A program made the translations under genes and the position numbers. This document shows, piece by piece, positions 1 through 8,600 of a DNA stretch of 64,000 bases. The DNA comes from Nannocystis punicea (GTDB taxonomy: Bacteria > Myxococcota_A > Polyangia > Nannocystales > Nannocystaceae). Location: contig NZ_CP114040.1 of assembly GCF_026965555.1 (NCBI RefSeq), forward strand, positions 6,386,001 through 6,450,000, written 5' to 3'. A model generated the notes under the pieces. That model searched no databases and had not been told where the DNA came from. It was given only the letters and a program-made list of their open reading frames with translations. Each line of letters begins with the position of its first letter. The stretch's first letter is position 1.

Positions 1-408
1 GCCGCGATGGCTGCTGGCCTGCCGAATCACTCAACCTTCAAAGCCTGGATCTCAACGTCTGCAACCTGGCCGGCAAAGCGCATGGATACGGGCTACCAAG
101 GCATGTACGTCCTTGCGGACGGCACACCGGTCGTCGAGAACGGCTGGACGGACCTCACAGATGGAGCCCTGCTACACGCAATCGACCAGACGGAGAATCA
201 GGACGCAGTAAGCGCGGGATCGTGGACAAACACGAAAGCAGACGGGACCAGAATTGACGAAGAAGATTGCGAATCTTGGACGGCTGATAGTGTGGACTTC
301 TACGGAGCATTCGGGAAGACTAACGCGGCGGACACGTCTTGGACCGATTCGATGAACTCAATCACTTGCGATATCCCCCGAAGACTCTACTGCGTTGAGG
401 ACCCTTGA
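1..408 (+). CDS. DUF1554-type secreted protein, C-terminal part (5' end outside window)
   Basis: The reading frame is already open at base 1 and stops at 406-408, so only the last 135 residues are here. They match the C-terminal domain of the two intact genes downstream (1533-3092 and 3116-4675): FKAWISTS, the Y-x-GMYVL-x-DGTPV turn, ENGWTDLTDG, the WTNTKADGT segment and a closing CVEDP where the others have CIEDP. This pattern resembles the DUF1554 lectin-like domain. By analogy with its neighbours the missing part should hold Cys-rich DUF4215 repeats and an export signal. It is the first visible member of a tandem paralogue array. Binding partner and function are unknown. Confidence 0.8.
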   Translation, partial: AAMAAGLPNHSTFKAWISTSATWPAKRMDTGYQGMYVLADGTPVVENGWTDLTDGALLHAIDQTENQDAVSAGSWTNTKADGTRIDEEDCESWTADSVDFYGAFGKTNAADTSWTDSMNSITCDIPRRLYCVEDP

Positions 409-409
409 C

Positions 410-680
410 GCACAATGGCCGTTTTGAACGCCGCGAGCGCGAACGCGACGACTGCGGACCCGTGAAGATCTGCCGACTTGAACGCCGCGACTGCGAGCGC
501 GCCGTCTGCGTGCCTGCCAAGATTCGGTCGACTTGAACGTAGCGAGCGAACCCGACGTCTGCGTGCCCGCCAAGATCCGGCCGACTTGAAGGCCACGAGC
601 GCGAGCGCGAGGTCTGCGTGCCCGTCAAGAGTTCGCCGAATTAACACGGCGAGGGCGAGCGCGGCGACTGCCGACTCCCG
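410..680. repeat. 54-bp tandem repeat running out of a gene 3' end
   Basis: About five degenerate units of 53-55 bp. The segment TTGAA recurs at 424, 478, 531 and 586, and a diverged unit reads TTAAC near 641. Each unit also carries a CTGCGTGCC-type segment. Read on the minus strand, the last unit (about 636-680) contains the 3' end and TAA stop of the gene at 641-1396; the other four units lie downstream of that stop. The array therefore looks like a repeated gene tail. It fills the space to the stop of the gene at 1-408. Confidence 0.75.
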
Positions 681-1396
681 CCGACCAGCGCCCCGGCGCC
701 GACCAGCCCCGCGCCCGTCACCACCCCGACCGCGCCCGCCGCTCCCCAGCCCAGCGCGAAGCGGCGCAGCGCGCGTGCGTCGGGGCGCGCGCGGAGCTCG
801 AGGATCTGCGGCGCCGTCGGGGCCGACGCCTCGACGCGAACTTCGAGCGTGATCGGCTCGAAGCGCGGGTCGTCGACGCGCACGCGCCACACGCCCGGGT
901 CGAGCGCGAGCGCCGTCCGGTCGCCGGGACCGATCGTCTTGGAGATGTCGGGGCGCACGTCGGACGCGAACGCCGACACGGTGCCGAGCGTGACCGTGAG
1001 CGGCGTCGCCAGCGGCCGCGCGGACCGCAACACCAGAGTCACCGCCACCGTCTTGCCGCGGGCGATCTTCTCGAGGTTGGAGGCCTCGCCGCGCTGCTCC
1101 GGCGTCAACGTCGGCAACGCCAGCAGCGACTCGAGGTGGGCCACCGCGTGCGCGTAGTGGCGGAGCGCGAAACGCGAGGCTGCTGCATTGAACAGGTCCG
1201 AAGCGCCATGTCCTTCGCGCCAGAGCGCCTCGTACTCGAGCGCCGCCTCGGCGAAGCGACCGTTCTCGAACGCGGCCTGGGCGCGAGCACGACGCTCTTC
1301 GCCGCTCGTCGGCGCGTTCGGACCCGTGGCCGGCGACGCGGAGGACGGAGCGGCAGGCGCCAGGAGCAGGAGAGCGGCCACGAGGACGCAGACCAT
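641..1396 (-). CDS. Exported protein with N-terminal TPR-like and C-terminal membrane segment
   Basis: 251 residues. An uncleaved-looking hydrophobic start (VLVAALLLLAPAAPSSAS) is a probable Sec signal. Residues about 33-95 (AQAAFENGRFAEAALEYEAL and following) look like a TPR-type helical repeat. Residues about 110-200 look like a beta-rich domain of the PEGA kind, with paired VTLVLRS and VTLGTVSAFA strands. A Gly/Ala/Val-rich segment at about 213-240 is probably a membrane helix near the C-terminus. This layout (signal, TPR, PEGA-like, TM) is common in myxobacterial envelope proteins of unknown role. The gene sits alone on the minus strand inside the DUF4215 array. Its 3' end merges into the 54-bp repeat. 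The domain names are inference from residue pattern only. Confidence 0.7.
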   Translation of the reverse strand: MVCVLVAALLLLAPAAPSSASPATGPNAPTSGEERRARAQAAFENGRFAEAALEYEALWREGHGASDLFNAAASRFALRHYAHAVAHLESLLALPTLTPEQRGEASNLEKIARGKTVAVTLVLRSARPLATPLTVTLGTVSAFASDVRPDISKTIGPGDRTALALDPGVWRVRVDDPRFEPITLEVRVEASAPTAPQILELRARPDARALRRFALGWGAAGAVGVVTGAGLVGAGALVGGSRQSPRSPSPC

Positions 1397-1497
1397 GGGC
1401 CAGCGAGTCTACGGAAAAGTGCCGACGAAGGCGAGCACCCAACTGCAGTTGGTCCCCCCCCAACCGGCGTTGGGGGGCGGATGGGTGGCCCACGCCG

Positions 1498-1526
1498 TTG
1501 CTCGCCGCAGATCCGTGCCTTAGGAT
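1498..1526 (+). promoter_or_regulatory. Candidate promoter of the gene at 1533, possibly leaderless
   Basis: TTGCTC at 1498-1503, a 17-bp spacer, and TAGGAT at 1521-1526 form a sigma-70-like pair. The ATG at 1533 is only 6 bp beyond the -10 box, so transcription would start at or next to the start codon. AGGA within the same hexamer could alternatively act as a ribosome binding site. Confidence 0.4.
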
Positions 1527-1532
1527 CCATCG

Positions 1533-3092
1533 ATGGCGCGCAAGCACCTCCTGATCGCTTTCTCGCTCGGCCTCGGCGGCCCGAGCTGCCTCCGCGGCGA
1601 GTTTCCGGCGGCCGACGATCCGCACTGGCAGTGCAACAAGGACTTCGTCTGCGACCCCGACGAGAACCAGGTCTCCTGCCCCGACGACTGCGTCTGGTCC
1701 GAGGCCACCGGCGAGGGCCCCGGCGCAGAGGTGTGCGACGCCCGAGAGAACTGGACCTTCGTCGCCGCCTGCCGCGAGACTTGCGGCAACGGCCAGCAGG
1801 ACGACGGCGAGACCCAGGACACCTGCCCCCGCGACTTCCCCGGCCCCGGCTGCGGCGACGGCATTTGCGCCCCCGCCGAGGACCCCACCCGCTGCCCCGT
1901 CGAGTGCCACCCCGGCAGCTGCGGCGACGGCCTCTGCGCCCTCCACGAGAACACCGCTGTCTGCGCCGAGGACTGCACCGACAGCTGCGGCGACAGCGTG
2001 TGCCAAGCCGGTGAGGAGACCACCTGCACCCGCGACTGCCCGCCCTGCGAGGACGACTCCTGTGTCTGCGGGGACATGGTCTGTGGGACAGGCGAGTCCA
2101 TGACCACCTGCCCCCAGGACTGCACCGAGCCCACCTGCGGCAACGGCGTCAAGGAAGGAAACGAGCCCTGCGACGACGGCAACAAGGTGGACACCGACGC
2201 CTGCACCAACGCCTGTACCACGGCCACCTGCGGCGACGGCATCGTCTGGAAGGGCGAGGAGGAGTGCGACGACGGCGAGGACAACGGCCCCGGCCAGCCC
2301 TGCAGCGCCGATTGCGAGCTCAGCGAGTGCGGCGACGGCCAGGTCGGCCCCGGCGAGACCTGCGACGACGGCAACGACGACGACACCGACGACTGCGCCG
2401 CCTGCCAGCCCGCCGCCTGCGGCGACGGCCACCTCTGGACCGGCGAGGAGACCTGCGACGACGGCAACACGATCGACACCGACGCCTGTACCAACGCCTG
2501 CGAACCCGCCGACTGTGGCGACAGCATCGTCCACGAAGGCGAAGAAGAGTGCGACGACGGCAACCAGGTCGACACCGATGCCTGCTCCAACGAGTGCCTC
2601 AAGCCCCGCCGGGTCATCTTCGTGACCAGCGAGAAGTTTGTCGGCAACCTCGGGGGTCTGAGCGGCGCGGACATGAAGTGCGCGACGGCGGCGACCGCCG
2701 CGGGGCTCACGAACGAGGCGACCTTCAAGGCCTGGCTGTCGAGCGGAGGAACCTCGGCTGCGAAGCGGCTCGACACCCAATACCTGGGGATGTACGTGTT
2801 GAGCGACGGAACTCCGGTGGCCGAGAACGGCTGGGCCGATCTGACTGATGGCGAGCTCCTGCACGCAGTCGACCTGACCGAGACGAACGTGAAGATAAAC
2901 ACGACTCCGTGGACGAACACGAAGACCGACGGAGCCGCCGGCGAGAACCACTGCGACGGCTGGAATGACGATACCGGGGACTTTTCCGGCGGATTCGGCA
3001 AGACCAATGCGAGCAATGCGGCCTGGACCGACGCGATGGACAGCAACTCGTGCAACAATTTCGCCTCCATTTACTGCATCGAGGACCCGTGA
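1533..3092 (+). CDS. Cys-rich DUF4215 repeat protein with C-terminal DUF1554-type domain
   Basis: 519 residues. A hydrophobic start ends at Cys19 (GGPSC), which may be a non-canonical lipobox. A region of CGDG-x-C Cys-pair repeats follows (about 30-190). Then come several DUF4215 units with CGDG, E-x-CDDGN and D-x-DAC, about 190-350. The C-terminal 165 residues open with RRVIFVTS and end in CIEDP, a DUF1554-type domain. Such proteins are extracellular or surface-attached in myxobacteria; the Asp-rich CDDGN units are often thought to bind Ca2+. No catalytic motif is seen. The next paralogue begins at the stop codon of this gene (GTG overlapping TGA is possible), which suggests tandem duplication. 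Length and layout match the second copy closely, but the C-terminal domain has diverged much more than the repeats. Confidence 0.85.
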   Translation: MARKHLLIAFSLGLGGPSCLRGEFPAADDPHWQCNKDFVCDPDENQVSCPDDCVWSEATGEGPGAEVCDARENWTFVAACRETCGNGQQDDGETQDTCPRDFPGPGCGDGICAPAEDPTRCPVECHPGSCGDGLCALHENTAVCAEDCTDSCGDSVCQAGEETTCTRDCPPCEDDSCVCGDMVCGTGESMTTCPQDCTEPTCGNGVKEGNEPCDDGNKVDTDACTNACTTATCGDGIVWKGEEECDDGEDNGPGQPCSADCELSECGDGQVGPGETCDDGNDDDTDDCAACQPAACGDGHLWTGEETCDDGNTIDTDACTNACEPADCGDSIVHEGEEECDDGNQVDTDACSNECLKPRRVIFVTSEKFVGNLGGLSGADMKCATAATAAGLTNEATFKAWLSSGGTSAAKRLDTQYLGMYVLSDGTPVAENGWADLTDGELLHAVDLTETNVKINTTPWTNTKTDGAAGENHCDGWNDDTGDFSGGFGKTNASNAAWTDAMDSNSCNNFASIYCIEDP

Positions 3093-3115
3093 AGTACTGG
3101 AGGAGTTCAGGGCCT

Positions 3116-4675
3116 GTGACCAGTAGGCCTCACGCAAACGGGCCCATAGGGACTTGCCTCCTCGGGCTCGCCCTCGCGACCTGCGCAAGCGAGCCCGAGC
3201 ACCCGCCCTGGCAGTGCAACAAAGACTTCGTCTGCGACCCCGACGAGAACCAGGTCTCCTGCCCCGACGACTGCGTCTGGTCCGAGGCCACCGGCGAGGG
3301 TCCCGGCGCCCAAGTGTGCGACGCCCGAGAGAACTGGACCTTCGTCGCCGCCTGCCGCGAGACCTGCGGCAACGGCCAGCAGGACGACGGCGAGATCCAG
3401 GACACCTGCCCCCGCGACTTCCCCGGCCCAGGCTGCGGCGACGGCCTCTGCGCCCCCGCCGAGGACCCCACCCGCTGCCCCGTCGAGTGCCACCCCGGCA
3501 GCTGCGGTGACGGCCTCTGCGACCTCCACGAGAACACTGCCGTCTGCGCCGAGGACTGCACCGACAGCTGCGGCGACGGCGTGTGTCAGGCCGGTGAGGA
3601 GACCACCTGCACCCGCGACTGCCCCCCTTGCGAGGACGACTCGTGTGTCTGCGGGGACATGGTCTGCGGGACAGGCGAGTCCATGACCACCTGCCCCCAG
3701 GACTGCACCGAGCCCACCTGCGGCAACGGCGTCAAGGAAGGAAACGAGCCCTGCGACGACGGCAACAAGGTGGACACCGACGCCTGCACCAACGCCTGTG
3801 CCCTCGCCACCTGCGGCGACGGCATCCTCTGGAAGGGCGAGGAGGAGTGCGACGACGGCGAGAACAACGGCCCCGGCCAGCAATGCAGCGCCGATTGCGA
3901 GCTCAGCGAGTGCGGCGACGGCCAGCTCGGCCCGGACGAGACCTGCGACGACGGCAACGACGACGACACCGACGAATGCGCCGCCTGCCAGCCCGCCGCC
4001 TGCGGCGACGGCCACCTCTGGACCGGCGAGGAGACCTGCGACGACGGCAACACGATCGACACCGACGCCTGCACCAACGCCTGCGAACCCGCCGACTGCG
4101 GCGACAGCATCGTCCACGAAGGCGAAGAAGAGTGCGACGACGGCAACCAAGTCGACACCGACGCCTGCTCCAACGAGTGCCTCAAGCCCCGCCGCGTCAT
4201 CTTCGTAACTAGCGGAGAATTTAAGGGGAATCTCGGCCTCATCGACGACATAGATAAAAAATGCAGGACCGCTGCGGAGAACGCCGGCCTCGCAAACCCC
4301 ATGACCTTCAAAGCCTGGATCTCCACGGGAGATTTCTGGCCGGCCATGCGAATGGATACGAGCTACCTCGGCATGTACCTACTCGTCGACGGCACGCTGG
4401 TCGCCGAGAACGGTTGGGCTGACCTCACGGACGGGACAATTTTCCATGCCATTGACAGAACGGAAATGGGAACGCTCGCGGACGGCACCCCTTGGACCAA
4501 TACCAAGGCTGATGGCACCGCGGGTCTCAACCATTGTGTGGGTTGGTCCAGTTCTTCTCAAATGAACACAGGGTTGTACGGCTCTACCCTCGCCACGGAC
4601 ACCGCCTGGACCGACTCGACGAAGATAGCCGCTTGCTCCTTCCCGGCCCCGCTCTACTGCATCGAGGACCCATGA
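3116..4675 (+). CDS. Cys-rich DUF4215/DUF1554 lipoprotein, second intact paralogue
   Basis: 519 residues from GTG 3116, which has GGAGGAG about 10 bp upstream. An in-frame GTG at 3089 overlapping the previous stop (GTGA) is an alternative. With the 3116 start the N-terminus has a clear lipobox, LATC at 20-23, preceded by a hydrophobic stretch, so export and lipidation are expected. The Cys-rich and DUF4215 regions are nearly identical to those of 1533-3092, down to long stretches of DNA. The DUF1554-type domain after RRVIFVTSG differs widely between the copies. Conserved repeats with a variable tip would fit a stalk-and-ligand-binding layout or recent gene conversion of the repeats; that reading is inference. 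The end is CIEDP, as in all members. Confidence 0.85.
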   Translation: MTSRPHANGPIGTCLLGLALATCASEPEHPPWQCNKDFVCDPDENQVSCPDDCVWSEATGEGPGAQVCDARENWTFVAACRETCGNGQQDDGEIQDTCPRDFPGPGCGDGLCAPAEDPTRCPVECHPGSCGDGLCDLHENTAVCAEDCTDSCGDGVCQAGEETTCTRDCPPCEDDSCVCGDMVCGTGESMTTCPQDCTEPTCGNGVKEGNEPCDDGNKVDTDACTNACALATCGDGILWKGEEECDDGENNGPGQQCSADCELSECGDGQLGPDETCDDGNDDDTDECAACQPAACGDGHLWTGEETCDDGNTIDTDACTNACEPADCGDSIVHEGEEECDDGNQVDTDACSNECLKPRRVIFVTSGEFKGNLGLIDDIDKKCRTAAENAGLANPMTFKAWISTGDFWPAMRMDTSYLGMYLLVDGTLVAENGWADLTDGTIFHAIDRTEMGTLADGTPWTNTKADGTAGLNHCVGWSSSSQMNTGLYGSTLATDTAWTDSTKIAACSFPAPLYCIEDP

Positions 4676-4691
4676 AATGCATTGAGGACCC

Positions 4692-4817
4692 ATGAAACAG
4701 CGCAACGAGCTGGCTTCTACGCCCGACCGATTCACCACAGACGCCACCTGGACAAATTCGACGTTCGCAGTCTTTTGCTCCTTCTCTGCCCCACTCTTCT
4801 GCATCGAGGATCCGTGA
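4692..4817 (+). pseudogene. Remnant of a DUF1554-type domain
   Basis: A 41-codon frame from ATG 4692 to TGA 4815-4817. Its second half (TDATWTNSTFAVFCSFSAP then LFCIEDP) matches the last 28 residues of the intact gene upstream (TDTAWTDSTKIAACSFPAP then LYCIEDP). Just before it, 4677-4694 repeats a bare ATG-AAA-CIEDP-stop. So two extra copies of the gene tail lie behind the stop at 4675. The next array member starts with GTG 4814 overlapping this TGA. Probably not expressed as a protein of its own. Confidence 0.7.
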
Positions 4818-5565
4818 ACCACCGCAACGGTCGGGCACTTGCCCCCAGTCGACTCGAGGGTCGTCTGCGCTTCGGAGTCTCCCTACTCGCCCTTGCCCTC
4901 ACCACCTGCGCAAGCGAGTCCGAGCACCTGCCCTGGGAGTGTAACCACGACTTCGTCTGCGACCCCGACGAGAACCAGGTCTCCTGCCCCGACGACTGCG
5001 TCTGGTCCGAGGCCACCGGCGAGGGCCCCGGCGCTGAAGTCTGCGAAGCCCGAGAGAACTGGACCTTCGTTGCCGCCTGCCGCGAGACCTGCGGCAACGG
5101 CCAGCAGGATGACGGCGAGACCCAGGACACCTGCCCCCGCGACTTCCCCGGCCCAGGCTGCGGCGACGGCTTCTGCGCCCCCGCCGAGGACCCCACCCGT
5201 TGCCCCATCGAATGCCACCCCGGCAGCTGCGGCGACGGCCTCTGCGACCTCCACGAGAACACCGCCGTCTGCGCCGAGGACTGCAGCGACAGCTGCGGCG
5301 ACACCGTCTGTCAAGCCGATGAGGCGACGACGACTCGTGTGTCTGCGGGACATGGTCTGCGGGACAGGCGAGTCCATGACCACCTGCCCCCAGCACTGCA
5401 CCGAGCCCACCTGCGGCAACGGCGTCAAGGAAGAGAGCGAGCCCTGCGACGACGGCAACAAGGTCGACGGCGACGCCTGCACCAACGCCTGCACGACCGG
5501 CGGCGACGGCATCCTCTGGCCCGGCGAGGAGGAGCTCCCCCCTCTTTTGCATCGAAGACCCCTAA
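4814..5565 (+). pseudogene. DUF4215/DUF1554 lipoprotein paralogue, frameshifted and internally deleted
   Basis: GTG 4814 begins a good lipoprotein start (LALTTC lipobox) and the Cys-rich region follows the intact copies to about 5325 (CQADEATT). There the frame shifts. The homologous sequence (DMVCGTGESMTTCPQ and following) continues in another frame to about 5530. Most DUF4215 units and almost all of the DUF1554-type domain are missing. The sequence jumps from GEEE to a CIEDP-stop at 5548-5565, again in a different frame. At least one frameshift and one large deletion make this a pseudogene. Homologous recombination between the repeated units is the simplest cause. Confidence 0.8.
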
Positions 5566-5632
5566 AAAACTCGGCCCGACCGACCCCTCGCCTGCGTCTG
5601 CCCAAGGCCGCTGGTGAAGGTTCCGCCTTCAG

Positions 5633-5670
5633 GTGTGCGACGTGCGAAAGACTGGACCCTCGTCGCCCTC
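5633..5670 (+). pseudogene. Short remnant of a DUF4215-family gene
   Basis: About 38 bp match the segment that encodes VCDARENWTFVAA in the intact genes (1731-1771), with a small deletion and a few substitutions. It lies alone at the downstream end of the array, next to the convergent gene at 5696. Confidence 0.55.
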
Positions 5671-5695
5671 GGGCCACCCATCGACTCGCTACCGC

Positions 5696-8600
5696 TCACC
5701 CCAGCCCCGCGGCCAGCCCTTCCGCCAGCCGGGCCACGAACGCCTGCTCGTCGTGCGCCTCGATCTCCTCCGCCACCTCGTTCATCACAGTATAGACATT
5801 CGCCATCACGAACATCATGTCGATCGGATCGGGCGCCTCGTCGATGGCCAGGCGGGTGAGTGCGCGGGCGATCAGCGAGTGGCGCTGCTGTAGGACGATC
5901 CCCTCGTCGAAGCGGGCGATGCCCGGCTCGCTACCTGTCCCGATGGCCAGGCGATCGAGGCGCAGCTGTTCGAGCGCCGACCCGTGGCGCGCACGGGCCC
6001 ACTCGAGCTCTGCGCGGACCAGCGCCAGCAACTGCTGCTCGGGCGTCGGCTTCGGCGCGGGCGCCGGCACTGCCGAGGCCACGGCCTCCGCCCCCGGAGC
6101 CTTCCCCGGCCCTTCCCCGAGAAACGCCCGCCGCACCTCTTGCTGCTGCACCTGCAGCTCCCTCGCCTGCGCCCTCCTCGCCGCATCCTGCACGAGCCTC
6201 ACCAGCTCCTGCTGCGCCGCCGCCTCCGCCTCCACGCGCCTCCTCGCCTCCTCGGCCGCCTTCGCCCGCGCCTTGCGCAGCGCCGGCGGCACGATCTCCG
6301 CCAGCGCCGCCTTCAGCTCCGTCAGCGCCTTCCCCAGGTCCCCTGACATCCCCTCTGCACTCTCCAGCGACTCATCCACGTGGGCCAGCCAGTTCGCCGC
6401 CTTGTCGCGCTCGCTCGCGTTCATCCGGCCGCCGGACTTCACCTGTTTCGCCAGCGTCTCGTACAGCCGGCACACCTGCTTGCCCAGGCTGCTGTGCTGG
6501 CGCGCGTCCAGCCTCATTGCTCCGGATTCACCGTTCAGCCCCCAGCCGCTCACGATCCCTGCGCAGGGCAGCCCCGGCGCTGCCTGGATTCGCCCGACCT
6601 CTCGCCCCTCGCGGGCCAGCGCCACAGTATCGTCATTCGTCGGTGTGCGTGGGATCCACAGGTGCGCCTCGAGTCCGCCTGCGATCATCGCCTTGCGATC
6701 GACCCACGCCACCTCGCGCAGATCGGGCAGCTTGCACTCCGGCGCCGCGGCCAGCGCCCGGATCGCCGCCAGCTCCGCTTCCCAGCGATAATCGAGCACC
6801 TTCACCTCGCCCAGCGCCTCGAGCAAGCGGCGCGCCGGGGGGTCGACCACCAGGATCCTGCGCTCCGACTCGGCCGAGCGCGGCGGCGCCTCCACCGGCT
6901 TCGTCACCACCTCGAACGACTTCTGCGAGCGCACCGAAATTTCCGCCAGCGAGCACCGCGAGCCCCACACATCGATCAGCAGCGGCAACGCCTTCACCGC
7001 CTCCACCCCGCGCCCAGGCTCCGAGCCCTCCTTCGTCGCCTGCTGGATCCGCCGCGCCGCGTACTCGAGCAGCAGCACCCGCCCCGCCGCGCGCTCGTTC
7101 ACCGGCAGCGATTCGTAGCCCTCGCACAGCGCCACGATCAGATTCGTCGCCGCCCGCCGGCAGCGGCGCAGCAGATGACCATAGCGCTTCGTCCGAGTGT
7201 CGACCTCGCCGCTCGACGTCAGCGGCAGCTCGAGATCGCTGGCGATCGCCACCAGCGGCGCCGCTGCGCCCTCGTGCACGAATTCCCCGATCTTGCGCCC
7301 GTCCAGGCACACATCGATGCGCAGCGTCGCCTCGCCGTTCTCGCGGCGCAACCCCACCTCGCCCTCGACCTTGCCCTTCTCGTCCGCCAGCGACGTCTTC
7401 GTCCACACGCTCGCCGCGTCCAGAGTCAGCGACGTGATCGTCGGCAGCTCGGCCAGGCGCCGCGCCAGTCGCTGCGCCCGCACCCGCTCGCTCCCGTCGA
7501 CCACGCCTGCCTCACCGACCCACCGGCGCAGCGCCGCGATCGCCGGCGCATCCTCGCGCACGATCGGCGGCTCCGGCAGCGTCGCCCCCGGCGTCGTCAT
7601 CGGCACCCACGCGATCCGGCCCTCTGCGGCCACCACTGCCTCGACCTCCTCGAGGCTCAGGACTCGCCGGCCGATCGTCGCGAACAGCGGCACTTGCATG
7701 AGCAGCGGCGCCGCGGCCAGCACCTCTGCGCGCGTGCTCTCGGCCAATCGACGCAGCAGCTGCGAGCGCAACCACGTCCACGTCGCATCGTCGATGCCCG
7801 ACCCGCGCACCCAGCGGTCGACCACGCCCATCACCAGAGCCCACGCCGCGCTGCGCAGCGCGATCGCCACCGCCGAGACCGCCGCCTCTTCCGCCACGTC
7901 GTCCCAGCTCGCGTTCGGCCGCAGCCCCGTCGCCGACGCCAACCCCGTGATCGGCCCGAAGCCCAGCTCGAGCGTGCGCCTCGTCAACGGTCGGCCCTCG
8001 AAGCGCAGCTCGATCGTCGCCGGCGGCACCTCTTTCGCCGGCGCGCTCGCCAGTCCCGGCGGATGCAGCGTCAACACCGCCTCGACCTCCTCCGTGCGCC
8101 ACGAATGGCACCACAGCCCCGGCTCGATCCCCGCGGCGGTCGCTGCCTCGTGCGCCGCGCGCGTCAGCTCCTCGCTCGAGCGCGCGTTCTGGGCCCAGAA
8201 CTCGCGCTCACGGCGGCGCACCGCCAGCGTCGGCGCCCACGACTGCAGCATGCTTTCCCCGCCGAGCAGGCCCGCGAGGATCTTGCGGTCGCCGCGGCCG
8301 AGCCACGCGATCTCGCGGCCGAGCGACGGCTCCTGCGCCACCGAGCGATCGATCTCCTCGAGCCGACCGACCCGCGCCTGTCGCCGCGCCAGCTCGTCGA
8401 GCGAGCGCCGCGCCCCGTCGAAGTCCTCGAACAGCGGCACGTGCATCAGCGCTGCCAGCGGCCACGACGACGCGCGCAGCTGCGCCGCTGACGGCAACCA
8501 CTGCCCCACGACCTCCTGACCCGGCCACAGCGCCTCCGGCACCCCGAGCCGCTGCCACAGGCCTACCCGCGTCTCCGCGTCGAGCGCCAGCAGCAGCCAC

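Noticed and set aside
387..3188. Long minus-strand frame antiparallel to the DUF4215 gene
   Set aside because: Translation is a monotonous Val/Ala/Gly repeat that mirrors the CDDGN units. Repetitive GC-rich coding DNA keeps antisense frames open.
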